Shown: positions 48,827 to 57,293 of the stretch, one piece after another | How positions within the stretch are numbered: position 1 is the first letter of the stretch | How the letters are laid out: every line of letters starts with the position of its first letter | Assembly: GCA_024653215.1 (NCBI GenBank) | Contig: JANLFU010000004.1 | Coordinates: forward strand, 191,001 to 255,000 | Reading direction: 5' to 3' | Source: Candidatus Saccharicenans sp. | GTDB lineage: Bacteria; Acidobacteriota; Aminicenantia; Aminicenantales; Saccharicenantaceae | DNA: 64,000 bases | Notes under the pieces: generated by a model | Databases searched by the model: none | What the model saw: the letters and a program-made list of their open reading frames with translations, nothing else | Told to the model about the DNA's origin: nothing | Position numbers and translations under genes: made by a program

Positions 48827-51676
48827 ATGGAAGGAAGGACGAGGGTTCGCTGCTGCCGGATATTCCCGGTTTTCGCAGCTATTTTTTGCCTGTTTCTGGT
48901 ATTGCCAGGGCTGTTGCTGGCCGAAGGGCAGCCAGTTCACAACAGCAATCTGGAAAAGGCCATCTGGCTCCGCCTGCAGGGTCGGTACGAGGATTCGCTG
49001 GCCATTCTGGAAAAAGAAATTAACGGCACGAATACGCGCTCGGACGCAGGCTACAGGGCCAGCTGCTGGTTGAACATGGCCCTGGATTACTGGAACCTGG
49101 GAGAAGTCAGCCGGGCGGAGAACGCCTTCATTTATGTTAGGGCACTGGTTGAAGAGCTGAAAGATGAGAACCTCCGGGATTATGCCAGCACCGCTTTGAA
49201 AATAATCAAGCTTTATCGAGAAGGTAAAAATAAGAAGCAAGACAAGAAATATCAAGAATCAGAATCCGCTTTTAGGGTTGCAATAGAATTAGCCGACAAA
49301 AAAGAAATGGATGAATTTAAATGTAAATGTTTATTTCAGCTTTCTTTTACTTATTATTTTCAAAATAAGATTGATGATTATTTTAATTGTAATAACGAGG
49401 TGTTAATAATAGCAGAGCGTCTTAATAACTATTTTGACTTGTTTAGAGCTCTAATAAATGTTGGAAATTATCATTTTCACAATAGAGAAGTTTTAAAAAG
49501 CTATGATTATTTTGACCGAGCCCTGGTTCTGGCTGAAAAAGAAAATTTGTTGCATAAGGGGCCGGTTATTCTGTTGAATCTGGCTGTAAACAGCTATCAA
49601 TTAGGACTGTATGAACTTTCAGAGCATTATCTGGAAAGGGCCCTGGAATTTTACCAGAAGGGAGATGACCTCGCCACCACCATCTCTCTTCTATCGGAGC
49701 TGGCCCTTTCTATTCACAAGAAGGAAAGCGCAGGTGATGGCTTTCCCGGCGGGAGGCGTCCCCGGGAGTTGCTGTCCACAGCCCTGGAACTGAGCCGGCA
49801 GGCTGGAATGAGGGACCTGGAAGCCAGGATGCTTAATAACCTGGGTTATGTTCTTATTGAGGTTGACCCGGAAAAAGCCAGAGACTTGTGCCTGCGGTCC
49901 TGGAAGCTTGGAGAACAGCTCGAGGATAAAAAGGTAATTATTGCTTCCATCAACAACCTGGCCACGCTTAGCCTTAGAGAAAATAAGGTCATCCGGGCTA
50001 AAGAACTCTACACCCGTTCTTTAGCTTTGGCCATAAAAGAAGATTATTGGGTTGAAATCTTTAGCAATTATTACGGCCTGGCCCGTTGTTTTGAAAAGCT
50101 GGGTGATTATAAGTCTGCCGTCCAGACCTATCAAAAGGCACTGGAAACCCTGAATCCAGTCCGGGGCAGTATTACCCTGGAACTTTTCCGTATCGGTTTC
50201 GACAGGGGAAAAAAAGAGATTTACGAGGGATTAATCCGGTCGCTGGTCAGATACAGGCTGAAATACCCGGGGCGCCAGGCAGATGAAATGGCCTTCCTGG
50301 GGCTTAACAGTATTAAGGCCCGGGTCTTAATCGAGGAGATGGATAAGCTATCTTCTGCCCAGGAACCTGGCCACCAGGCTGAGGAGTTAAACAGGATTGA
50401 CCGGATGATAAATGATTTTTTCAGGCGTTCGGAAAACGCCCTGGATGAATCTTCATCCAGCCGCCTGGCCGAGCTGGAGTACAGGTATTTAAGGATTCGA
50501 GAGATGACCGGGCAGGCCGCGGTGACAAACTCACAGAATAATTTGCCAGCTCTCGACTTCATCCAGAAAGAAGTCCTGTCCGAAGGCCAGTTAATTCTTG
50601 ATTATTTTCTCGGTCAGGAAGAGTCTTACTGTTTCATTATCAGCCGTGACCATTTCCGTATAGTCCGGCTCCCGGATGAAAAAGAAATTGAGAGGTCGGT
50701 AAAGCTTTATATAAAACTCCTTGGATCTAAGACAGTTGGCGAGGATGACCTAAGGCTGGCTGGAAGTAAAATAGGAAAGCTCCTGCTCCCGGCCGAAGAA
50801 TTGGCATCAGAAAAGTTTCCATCTCTGATTATCGTGCCTGACGGGCTCCTGAATAACCTGCCCTTTGAAACCCTGATCGCTGGAGAGCCGGGGAACAGGG
50901 GCTACCTGGTTGAGACCCACAGCATTTCTTACAGCCCGGCCCTGGCCCTTATTACCCGGTTCAAGGCAGAGCCAAAATCTGCTGATTACCAGAAAGAACT
51001 CCTGGCCTTCGGCAATCCGGTTTACAGCCATTGGTTTGGCGATCAGGTCAGGGCCAGGATCTATTTCATTAATGGAGTACATCCCCCGGCTGATTTCAGC
51101 CTGGGAACCCTGCCCTTTTCCCAGAAGGAAACGAAGCAGCTGGCGGAACTATTTCCAGTGAAGAGTTATGACCTGTTTCTGCGAAAAAGGGCCAGCGAGG
51201 AAAACCTGAAGGCCCTGGGACTCAGCGACTACCGGATTATTCATTTTGCCTGCCACGGCCTGGTCAGCGAGAAATTTCCGCAGCGCTCGTCGCTGGTGCT
51301 GTCTTCGTCCAAGCAGAGCTCAGAGGACGGGTTCTTGACCGTCAGGGAAATTTATACCCTCCGGCTAAGTTCGGAACTGGTGGTCCTGGCCTCCTGTCAG
51401 AGCAGTCGCGGAAGTATTGAAAGGATGGAGGGAATTATCGGCCTGCCGCGGGTCTTCCTGCTGGCCGGCAGCCGGGCGGTTGTGTCTGCCCTGTGGGCAG
51501 TAAATGACCGGGCCTCGCAGATCCTGATGCTGGACTTCTACCGGGTCCTCCTGGCCGGAAAGTCGAGGGCTGAAGCCCTGAGACAGGCCAAGCTAAAAAT
51601 GATCAACGGGGGCACCTCTCATCCTTATTACTGGGCGGGTTATGTATTAATCGGGAATCCCGGAAGAATTTACTGA
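48827..51676 (+). CDS. Secreted TPR-CHAT protein, probable cysteine protease
   Basis: A 949-residue protein: signal peptide (VFAAIFCLFLVLPGLLLAEG), then about 500 residues of tetratricopeptide repeats, a helical linker, and a C-terminal CHAT (caspase-like) domain. The CHAT dyad is intact: His810 in HFACHG and Cys857 in LASCQS, 47 residues apart. The end (SHPYYWAGYVLIGNPG) is typical of CHAT; no C-terminal anchor is present. Bases about 49200-49560, encoding TPRs, are strongly AT-rich (16 G+C in the row starting 49381). The 3' end overlaps the anti-sigma stop by 7 bases. It is a paralogue of the protein at 52997-55984. Confidence 0.88.
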   Translation: MEGRTRVRCCRIFPVFAAIFCLFLVLPGLLLAEGQPVHNSNLEKAIWLRLQGRYEDSLAILEKEINGTNTRSDAGYRASCWLNMALDYWNLGEVSRAENAFIYVRALVEELKDENLRDYASTALKIIKLYREGKNKKQDKKYQESESAFRVAIELADKKEMDEFKCKCLFQLSFTYYFQNKIDDYFNCNNEVLIIAERLNNYFDLFRALINVGNYHFHNREVLKSYDYFDRALVLAEKENLLHKGPVILLNLAVNSYQLGLYELSEHYLERALEFYQKGDDLATTISLLSELALSIHKKESAGDGFPGGRRPRELLSTALELSRQAGMRDLEARMLNNLGYVLIEVDPEKARDLCLRSWKLGEQLEDKKVIIASINNLATLSLRENKVIRAKELYTRSLALAIKEDYWVEIFSNYYGLARCFEKLGDYKSAVQTYQKALETLNPVRGSITLELFRIGFDRGKKEIYEGLIRSLVRYRLKYPGRQADEMAFLGLNSIKARVLIEEMDKLSSAQEPGHQAEELNRIDRMINDFFRRSENALDESSSSRLAELEYRYLRIREMTGQAAVTNSQNNLPALDFIQKEVLSEGQLILDYFLGQEESYCFIISRDHFRIVRLPDEKEIERSVKLYIKLLGSKTVGEDDLRLAGSKIGKLLLPAEELASEKFPSLIIVPDGLLNNLPFETLIAGEPGNRGYLVETHSISYSPALALITRFKAEPKSADYQKELLAFGNPVYSHWFGDQVRARIYFINGVHPPADFSLGTLPFSQKETKQLAELFPVKSYDLFLRKRASEENLKALGLSDYRIIHFACHGLVSEKFPQRSSLVLSSSKQSSEDGFLTVREIYTLRLSSELVVLASCQSSRGSIERMEGIIGLPRVFLLAGSRAVVSALWAVNDRASQILMLDFYRVLLAGKSRAEALRQAKLKMINGGTSHPYYWAGYVLIGNPGRIY

Positions 51677-52368
51677 GAAACCAGGCGGACTTTTCTGACC
51701 TCGGACTCCATGACTTTATTTTGACCGCTGTAAATTAGTAGCTGCCAGAAAAAGTGTTGATAATCCTTCAGGGAATCGAGCACCGAGTCCGGTAGCTCCA
51801 GCCTGTTTTCAGAAATCAACGGGCTCTGCCAGAGAAGATACATATTCTGGTCGTAAACTTCCACCCGGTAAAACAGGCCGTCTCTGGCGGATTTCCAGCC
51901 CAGCCTGATCGCTGCCGGCTGTGGCCAGCTTACCTCCTCGTAGAGGATGACCTGCTCGGCGGTGGCAATTTTTCTCTCTTCCTTGAGAGAATTCAGGTGG
52001 TTGAATCCCAGGTAAAATATGGAAATAATGGCCAGTAGAGTTACTAAGGCCGAAGCCATTTTCCACCAGGGCAGGGCCAGGCCAAAGAATGAAATTCTTC
52101 TGTCAATAAATCTTGATCTCGGCGAGGTAAACTTCTCCTGCAGGCGGCCAATCAATTGCCGGCTGCCCCTGAGCAGCTCGAATTCTCTCCGGCAGGCGGG
52201 GCATCCGGAAACATGGTTTATTATCGAGATTTTTAATTCCGGGGGACAATCTGGCTCGAAGGAAAAAGAGAGATCCTCGGGCGACGGGCAATGCTCGCGG
52301 GCGATGGGATTTTGAAGCTCCGGGTCGGTTCGAGCCAGCTCCTGGAGTCTTTTTTCAAATCTTTTCAT
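51670..52368 (-). CDS. Membrane anti-sigma factor of the TPR-CHAT locus
   Basis: A 232-residue protein with a zinc-finger anti-sigma domain (C27 possible first ligand; H52, C56 and C59 in HVSGCPAC), one membrane segment at about 101-121, and about 110 residues outside. The outer domain has the pattern LGWKSAR, YRVEVYD, YLLWQS, LPDSV, FFWQLLIY, shared with the anti-sigma at 8820-9467. Its start overlaps the sigma gene by 14 bases, so the two are translationally coupled. If a CHAT protease releases the sigma factor, the outer domain or its stalk is the natural target (inference). Confidence 0.82.
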   Translation of the reverse strand: MKRFEKRLQELARTDPELQNPIAREHCPSPEDLSFSFEPDCPPELKISIINHVSGCPACRREFELLRGSRQLIGRLQEKFTSPRSRFIDRRISFFGLALPWWKMASALVTLLAIISIFYLGFNHLNSLKEERKIATAEQVILYEEVSWPQPAAIRLGWKSARDGLFYRVEVYDQNMYLLWQSPLISENRLELPDSVLDSLKDYQHFFWQLLIYSGQNKVMESEVRKVRLVSQ

Positions 52369-52897
52369 GATTGAACCCCATTTCTCGTAAAATGGCCTTT
52401 AAGTCAGCCAGTCCCCGATAGAGGAGGTTTCTGGTCTTGGCTGGACTGTAGTTCAGATAGGCGGAAATTTCTGGCAGGCTCATGTTCAGGAGGTATAGTT
52501 TGACCACCGTTTTCCTGGATTCCATCAGGTTGTCGGCTGCCTTTAACAGGTAGTCTTTTATTGAACCTGGCGGATCGGCATAATGGCTGGCCCTGGGCTC
52601 GAGTTCGGAAATGAGCTTTTGCTTCTCGGAAATGACCACCTCTTCCTCTCTCCTGATTTTCCTGATCTGGTCGATCACGGCTGACTCCACCACCTTCTTT
52701 ATATAGGACGCCGGGTTGTGGATGTTTTTCTCATCGTCGATAATTTTCCAGAGTCTCAGGCGAATCTCCTGGATCAGGTCGTCGGCATCCAGACCCAGCC
52801 TGTCCAGCCTGTATCTCAGGACCAGGGAACGAATGAAAACAGAAAAGTCATCCAGGATTTTCTGGAATTCCCGTTCTTTCCTCTGCCGCGATAGCAT
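52355..52897 (-). CDS. ECF-type sigma factor of the TPR-CHAT locus
   Basis: A 180-residue sigma-70-family factor with region 2 (LGLDADDLIQEIRLRLWK, ASYIKKVVESAVIDQIRK) and region 4 (MSLPEISAYLNYSPAKTRNLL). No extra domains. It starts about 100 bases after the TPR-CHAT stop at 52997; a minus-strand TATAAT at 52923-52928 without a clear -35 could give separate expression. The anti-sigma gene follows with a 14-base overlap. The regulon cannot be read here. Confidence 0.85.
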   Translation of the reverse strand: MLSRQRKEREFQKILDDFSVFIRSLVLRYRLDRLGLDADDLIQEIRLRLWKIIDDEKNIHNPASYIKKVVESAVIDQIRKIRREEEVVISEKQKLISELEPRASHYADPPGSIKDYLLKAADNLMESRKTVVKLYLLNMSLPEISAYLNYSPAKTRNLLYRGLADLKAILREMGFNHEKI

Positions 52898-52996
52898 CTC
52901 AGGCTCGGTGTTTTAAGGTTCGATTATAATAGATGCTGGAAACAAAGAAAAATTCTCATCGGAAGGAAAAATTCAGGGATTCAGGGCGATGGCAGG

Positions 52997-55984
52997 TCAG
53001 TGTCCCTTTTTGTTGTTGAACAGCTTCTTTCTGAAGATAAAGGCTCCCAGGGTCAGCCCCAGGACAGATATTCCTATCATCAGGGGGGTCTTGTAGCCGG
53101 GCACAAACATTTTCAGGTCCCCGTCGCCATTTATGACGAAAGGCGCCCAGTAGAAGGGGTGGGAGACCACTCCGGACCCGATCATTTCTAGCTTGACCGC
53201 CCTCAGGGCCTCGGCCTGGCTCTCGGATTGCTTGAGATGAAGATAGAATCTATCCATGAACTGGCTGGCCACCTGGTCGTTAACCGTCCAGAGGCTAATC
53301 AGGACCGAGGAAGCCCCGGCATAGAAAAAGGCCCGGCTGAGTCCTTCTATACCCTCGCCCCGGATGAATTGCCCCAGGCCGGTCTGGCAGGAGGACAGGA
53401 CAACCAGGTCGGCATTCAACTTGAGGTTAAGGATTTCTCGCATCTGCAGGAAGCCGTCTTCGGCCGGGTCATTGTCCAGGGTCAGGACGATGGCCGAGCG
53501 AGCCGGTTTCTGGTCGTCAATGAGCCCGTGAGCGGCAAAATGCAAAATTCGGTAATCGGCCAGGTTGGCCCTCTTGACCAGGTCCTCCGAGGCCCTTTCC
53601 CTGGTCAGCGTCCGGGACTTTGGTATCTGGCCGGAAATCCTGCGGACCTCTTCCTCAGAATACCGGAGCCGGTAAAACTTCATGTCGGACAGGCTGTAGA
53701 GGTTCTGGAAGATAGTCTTGGTGGACAGCTCGGAGTATTTTTCTTCCAGCTCGCCGTAATAAGGGTCGCCTATGGCCAGGAGGTTATAGGATGGTCTTTT
53801 ACGGTCCTTTCGGTTCTGTTTATGGGCGAGTCCCTTTAGTGAGCTGAGAGAGGGAGCATAGTTTATGGTGTAATGCCTGACCAGCCAGTCGGCCGGCTGG
53901 CTGGAAAGAACCAGGGTTTCAAAGGGAAGAATGGTCAGGATGTCGTCCGGGACAATCAGCAATTTCTTCAAGCCGTTTTTTAGCCCATTTTCCAGGCCAG
54001 GTTCAATCAGGGCTTTATAGAGTGTGTAACCGCTGCTGAAGTCCTGGTTGTCCGTATCCGAGATGGCCCGGCGGTGGCGGGTGACCATTTCTCTAAGTTC
54101 TTTTTGGGCTGGAACCGGATAGACCTTCATTCCTTGCCTGGTGAGGCAGAAAGCATAGGCAGAATCCTTTCCCACCAGGAAGGCAAAAACCGCCGTTTTC
54201 CCGTCCACGAACTCCTTCCTAGCCTGCTCGTAAGTTATGATTTCCGGGTAGGCCAGGTTGGCGAAGGCCGGATTTTTGGACCTGATCTGCCGCCTGACAT
54301 TTTCCAGGTCTTCTTCCAGGCGTTTGACCTGGTCCAGAAGGGCGGTCCTTTCTTTATCTTCTACCTCCGGAGTAATCAATCTGGTATAAATCCTGGACAG
54401 GTCACTCATCAGCTCCTTTTCCCTGTTGGCCAGGCGGATATCGACCGGAAACTGCTGGCTGACTCTGGAGGCTTCGATGCTCTCCAGGAAAGCCCGGGCC
54501 CTGGCTCGTTCCATGTAATTAAAGGCCTGAGTTAGAGATTGCGGGCTTGAACCCTTTTCTTGCTGGCTGATCAGCAGGTCGGTCAGGTTGTAATAGGCAT
54601 CGAGCCTTTTATCGCTTCCGAAGAAACTGGCCTTGTCTTCTTCGGTCAGAAGCTGGCTGCGCAGGCTTTCTATGATGTTAATGGAATTCAAATAGTAGAA
54701 TTTTGCTTCCTGGGGCTGCCCCTGCTTTCTGAGAAGGTTGGCTTTTTCCAGGTAGCTTTCCCACAGGTAGCGGTTTTCGTTCTCGTTTATGGCCAGGTTA
54801 ATAGCCTTGTCATAAAAGAGCGTGGAGTTCTGGTAATCCCCGAGACGACCGTATATTATCCCGATATTAGTGTATATTGAAGCCAGATAAGAATTTAGCT
54901 TTAATTCCTCGGCCAGAAGCCTGGCCTTGTTCAAGTAATAGAGGGCGTCCAGGTTTTCTTCCAGGTGGGCCTTAAGAGAACCAAGGTTGTTATAGGTGAT
55001 AACCTCATAATTCTTGTTTCCGGTTTTGGCTGCTATCTGCTGGGCTTGAGAGAAGCAGTCAAAGGCCCGGTCGTAATCTTCACGGCTCCCGGTGGATAGT
55101 CCTTTTTTGACATAACTGAATCCAAGTCCAATCAGGGTGGCTGAATAGTATGGGTTGGTTCTGTCATTGGAGATTATGGCCAGGGCATTGTTGAAATATT
55201 CAATGGCCCGGTCAAAATTTCCAATTTCGTTGTATACAGTACCGAGGTTGTAATATATATCAAAAATGTCCTGGGGCAAAGTATCTTCATTGATGTATGA
55301 AATGGCCTGGGTAAAAAAGTCAATAGCTAAATTTATGTTATTTATAGAAAAGTACCAATGGCCGATATTATTTAGGGTTATTATAATTTCATAAGCATTT
55401 TTTAATTTTTTGGCAATTTTGTTTGCTTCTAAATTCACTTTTAGAAAATTTTCTGAATCATTCATGTCAAGCAAGCAAAGGCTTTTCCGCCGCAGGCATT
55501 TCATCTTAAGAATATCGTTTTTAATCTCGTTACAAATGGCAATGGCTCTATTGAGAGTTTCGATTGCTTCCGAACACTTTTTATCTTGACGTAGCTCTTT
55601 GGCCTTATTAAACAGATCAATTATTTCTATGGCTTTCTGGCAGTATTGAATTGTGGTCGAATCAGCCAGTTTCCTGGCTATCTCAAGACACTGGACATAC
55701 CTTTCGCTGGCCTGGGGCAGTTGGCCGAGGCTGGCATTGGTTTCAGCCAGGTAGAAAAGGGCTGATTTTTTTTCCTCGGCTGTCCTGGCCAGGTTCAGGC
55801 TCTGCTGGAGCATTTTCAGGGCCCGGGAATACTGGCCTTCTGAAAGTAAGTTCTGGGCATTGGACAATAGCTGGGCAAAGTTTTCTAGTGGCTTATTAAG
55901 AGCCGGTCTGGACTGGGGAAATGAATTGAAGCAAAAAATGCAAATTAGAATAAGGGCCAGTCCAGGCTTCAGACTCTTTTCCAT
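52997..55984 (-). CDS. Membrane-anchored TPR-CHAT protein, probable cysteine protease
   Basis: A 995-residue protein: signal peptide (LALILICIFCFNSFPQS), TPR array to about residue 520, helical linker, CHAT domain with His819 (HFAAHG) and Cys866 (LSSCQT), again 47 apart, and a C-terminal membrane helix (TPLMIGISVLGLTLGAFIF) with a basic tail KKLFNNKKGH. So the TPR-CHAT body should lie outside and be tethered to the inner membrane. I start at ATG 55982-55984 because AGGGGAGGA lies upstream; the open frame continues 32 codons further. Bases about 55310-55640 are strongly AT-rich (12 G+C in the row starting 55381), in the equivalent TPR region to its paralogue. Confidence 0.88.
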   Translation of the reverse strand: MEKSLKPGLALILICIFCFNSFPQSRPALNKPLENFAQLLSNAQNLLSEGQYSRALKMLQQSLNLARTAEEKKSALFYLAETNASLGQLPQASERYVQCLEIARKLADSTTIQYCQKAIEIIDLFNKAKELRQDKKCSEAIETLNRAIAICNEIKNDILKMKCLRRKSLCLLDMNDSENFLKVNLEANKIAKKLKNAYEIIITLNNIGHWYFSINNINLAIDFFTQAISYINEDTLPQDIFDIYYNLGTVYNEIGNFDRAIEYFNNALAIISNDRTNPYYSATLIGLGFSYVKKGLSTGSREDYDRAFDCFSQAQQIAAKTGNKNYEVITYNNLGSLKAHLEENLDALYYLNKARLLAEELKLNSYLASIYTNIGIIYGRLGDYQNSTLFYDKAINLAINENENRYLWESYLEKANLLRKQGQPQEAKFYYLNSINIIESLRSQLLTEEDKASFFGSDKRLDAYYNLTDLLISQQEKGSSPQSLTQAFNYMERARARAFLESIEASRVSQQFPVDIRLANREKELMSDLSRIYTRLITPEVEDKERTALLDQVKRLEEDLENVRRQIRSKNPAFANLAYPEIITYEQARKEFVDGKTAVFAFLVGKDSAYAFCLTRQGMKVYPVPAQKELREMVTRHRRAISDTDNQDFSSGYTLYKALIEPGLENGLKNGLKKLLIVPDDILTILPFETLVLSSQPADWLVRHYTINYAPSLSSLKGLAHKQNRKDRKRPSYNLLAIGDPYYGELEEKYSELSTKTIFQNLYSLSDMKFYRLRYSEEEVRRISGQIPKSRTLTRERASEDLVKRANLADYRILHFAAHGLIDDQKPARSAIVLTLDNDPAEDGFLQMREILNLKLNADLVVLSSCQTGLGQFIRGEGIEGLSRAFFYAGASSVLISLWTVNDQVASQFMDRFYLHLKQSESQAEALRAVKLEMIGSGVVSHPFYWAPFVINGDGDLKMFVPGYKTPLMIGISVLGLTLGAFIFRKKLFNNKKGH

Positions 55985-56053
55985 TAAGGAAATCCTCCCC
56001 TTAAATAAACCAGTTAAGGGGGTTTTTGTCAATTGCTTGAGAGGGGGAAAGAG

Positions 56054-56083
56054 GGGGTGAGATTTTATAAATTTCCTCACCCC
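56054..56083 (-). promoter_or_regulatory. Hairpin in the leader of the second TPR-CHAT gene
   Basis: GGGGTGAG (56054-56061) and CTCACCCC (56076-56083) form a perfect 8-bp stem with a 14-base AT-rich loop in the 133-base gap between the small secreted protein and the TPR-CHAT gene. No T-run follows on the minus strand; it could be a processing or attenuation element. Confidence 0.45.
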
Positions 56084-56117
56084 TCAGGGTGATTTGAATG
56101 CTATATAGATATTACTA

Positions 56118-56393
56118 TCAGTCTCTATCGTTACCCGGTTTGGTTCCAACCTGAATCTCGGCAGTTGGCTTCAGGCTCTTCTTGACCGTGGTGCTGGTGC
56201 TGGATTTGCTGCCGCTGTCAATAACAGAGCCGAGGAACGGGAAAATCGAAACCAGCAGGGTCAAGGGTTTCTGCAGAATCAGCCGATCATCCTTGGAAAT
56301 CCTTTTTTCGGCGGCATACATTGCCGGCACCAGGCTAATGGTGAAAATCAGGCAGGCCAGGATGGCAACGACCTTAATTAAAGATTTACGCAT
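56118..56393 (-). CDS. Small secreted protein at the head of the TPR-CHAT operon
   Basis: A 91-residue protein with a clear signal peptide (VVAILACLIFTISLVPAMYAAE). The mature 65 residues have one hydrophobic stretch (LTLLVSIFPFLGSVID) and a Ser/Thr/Lys-rich, disordered-looking tail. Strong GGAGGT before the ATG and a near-consensus promoter upstream support a real, well-expressed gene. No family is recognised. Its place before the TPR-CHAT, sigma and anti-sigma genes suggests a ligand, substrate or effector of that system (inference). Confidence 0.72.
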   Translation of the reverse strand: MRKSLIKVVAILACLIFTISLVPAMYAAEKRISKDDRLILQKPLTLLVSIFPFLGSVIDSGSKSSTSTTVKKSLKPTAEIQVGTKPGNDRD

Positions 56394-56503
56394 TGTGGGT
56401 ACCTCCTATAAGCTTTTCAGCCCGGAGGAATGACAGACCGAGAGGGACGAAGAAAGAAAGAACAATACCCCCTGACTCTCATTCTCATCCAAGGCGCACA
56501 AAA

Positions 56504-56532
56504 AATGTAAAACTTTATTTAGTTTTTGTCAA
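56504..56532 (-). promoter_or_regulatory. Strong promoter of the small-protein/TPR-CHAT/sigma operon
   Basis: On the minus strand a perfect TTGACA (56527-56532) and TACATT (56504-56509) are separated by exactly 17 bases in AT-rich DNA. The leader to the ATG at 56393 would be about 100 bases. Confidence 0.65.
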
Positions 56533-56572
56533 GTATTTTTTTATGGCGGGCTAAAAAATAATTTTTACCCTG

Positions 56573-56977
56573 TTATCGGCCAAAAAAGAAGCCAATTTCG
56601 TACTCAGCGGTCTCGGGAGCGTCTGACCCGTGGACCGCATTTCTCTCTACCGAGAAACCGAACTGGCGACGCAGGGTTCCCGGCCTGGCCTGGGCCGGGT
56701 CGGTGGCGCCCATGACCTCTCTCCAGTGTTTGATGGCATTTTCTTTCTCCAGCAGGAGAACAACCACCGGACCCGAAGACATAAAATCGGTCAGGCTCTC
56801 GTAAAAAGGTTTGTCTTTATGCACGTAGTAAAACTTCCTGGCTTCGTCCTTACTCAGGTGAAGCATTTTGAGACCCAGGATCTCAAAGCCCTCGTCTTCT
56901 ATTCTCTGGATTATTTTCCCCACAACTCTTTTCCTGACGGCATCGGGCTTGATTATGGCCAGCGTTTTTTCTGCCAT
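56573..56977 (-). CDS. ndk: Nucleoside diphosphate kinase
   Basis: Transfers gamma-phosphate between nucleoside di- and triphosphates. Seen: MAEKTLAIIKPDAVRKRVVG at the start, and the active-site RNAVHGSDAPETA with the phosphorylated His. Start at ATG 56975-56977 behind GGAGAGGA gives 134 residues, near the usual 140; the open frame upstream has no ribosome site. A promoter-like pair lies upstream. Confidence 0.95.
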   Translation of the reverse strand: MAEKTLAIIKPDAVRKRVVGKIIQRIEDEGFEILGLKMLHLSKDEARKFYYVHKDKPFYESLTDFMSSGPVVVLLLEKENAIKHWREVMGATDPAQARPGTLRRQFGFSVERNAVHGSDAPETAEYEIGFFFGR

Positions 56978-57037
56978 CGGTTTCCTCTCCTTATATTTGT
57001 CTGCAGAACGTTCGGGACCTCGCGGTCCGAAATTTAA

Positions 57038-57066
57038 CATATACTTCAAAAACTATTACCGGTCAA
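57038..57066 (-). promoter_or_regulatory. Possible ndk promoter
   Basis: Minus-strand TTGACC (57061-57066) and TATATG (57038-57043) with a 17-base spacer, about 60 bases before the ndk start. The rest of the 316-base gap to the next gene (56978-57293) shows no gene or RNA I can identify. Confidence 0.5.
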
Positions 57067-57293
57067 CAGGCTTCGAGGCCAATATATTGCCTGACTTATA
57101 TTAATCTGGATTAGCCTGGCCAGGTTGCTCATTGTTGCTCTGCTGTTCACTTTTTATGCCCGGGCAATCTGGTTTCTAAAGCGACTGAAAGAAATAATAC
57201 GTCAAATCCTGGTCTTTTCCGGGAAGCCAGGGCTCTGCGTCATTATATTCTGGTTTTGACTTCCGGACCTGCGGGCAATACAATGAAGAAGCT

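Noticed and set aside
53228..54880. Plus-strand frames opposite the second TPR-CHAT gene
   Set aside because: No ribosome sites or domains; the minus-strand TPR-CHAT frame explains the region.
48827..56080. Type III-E CRISPR (Craspase) locus
   Set aside because: TPR-CHAT and sigma genes are there, but there are no cas genes, no CRISPR repeats and the CHAT proteins are exported; the link is only by analogy.
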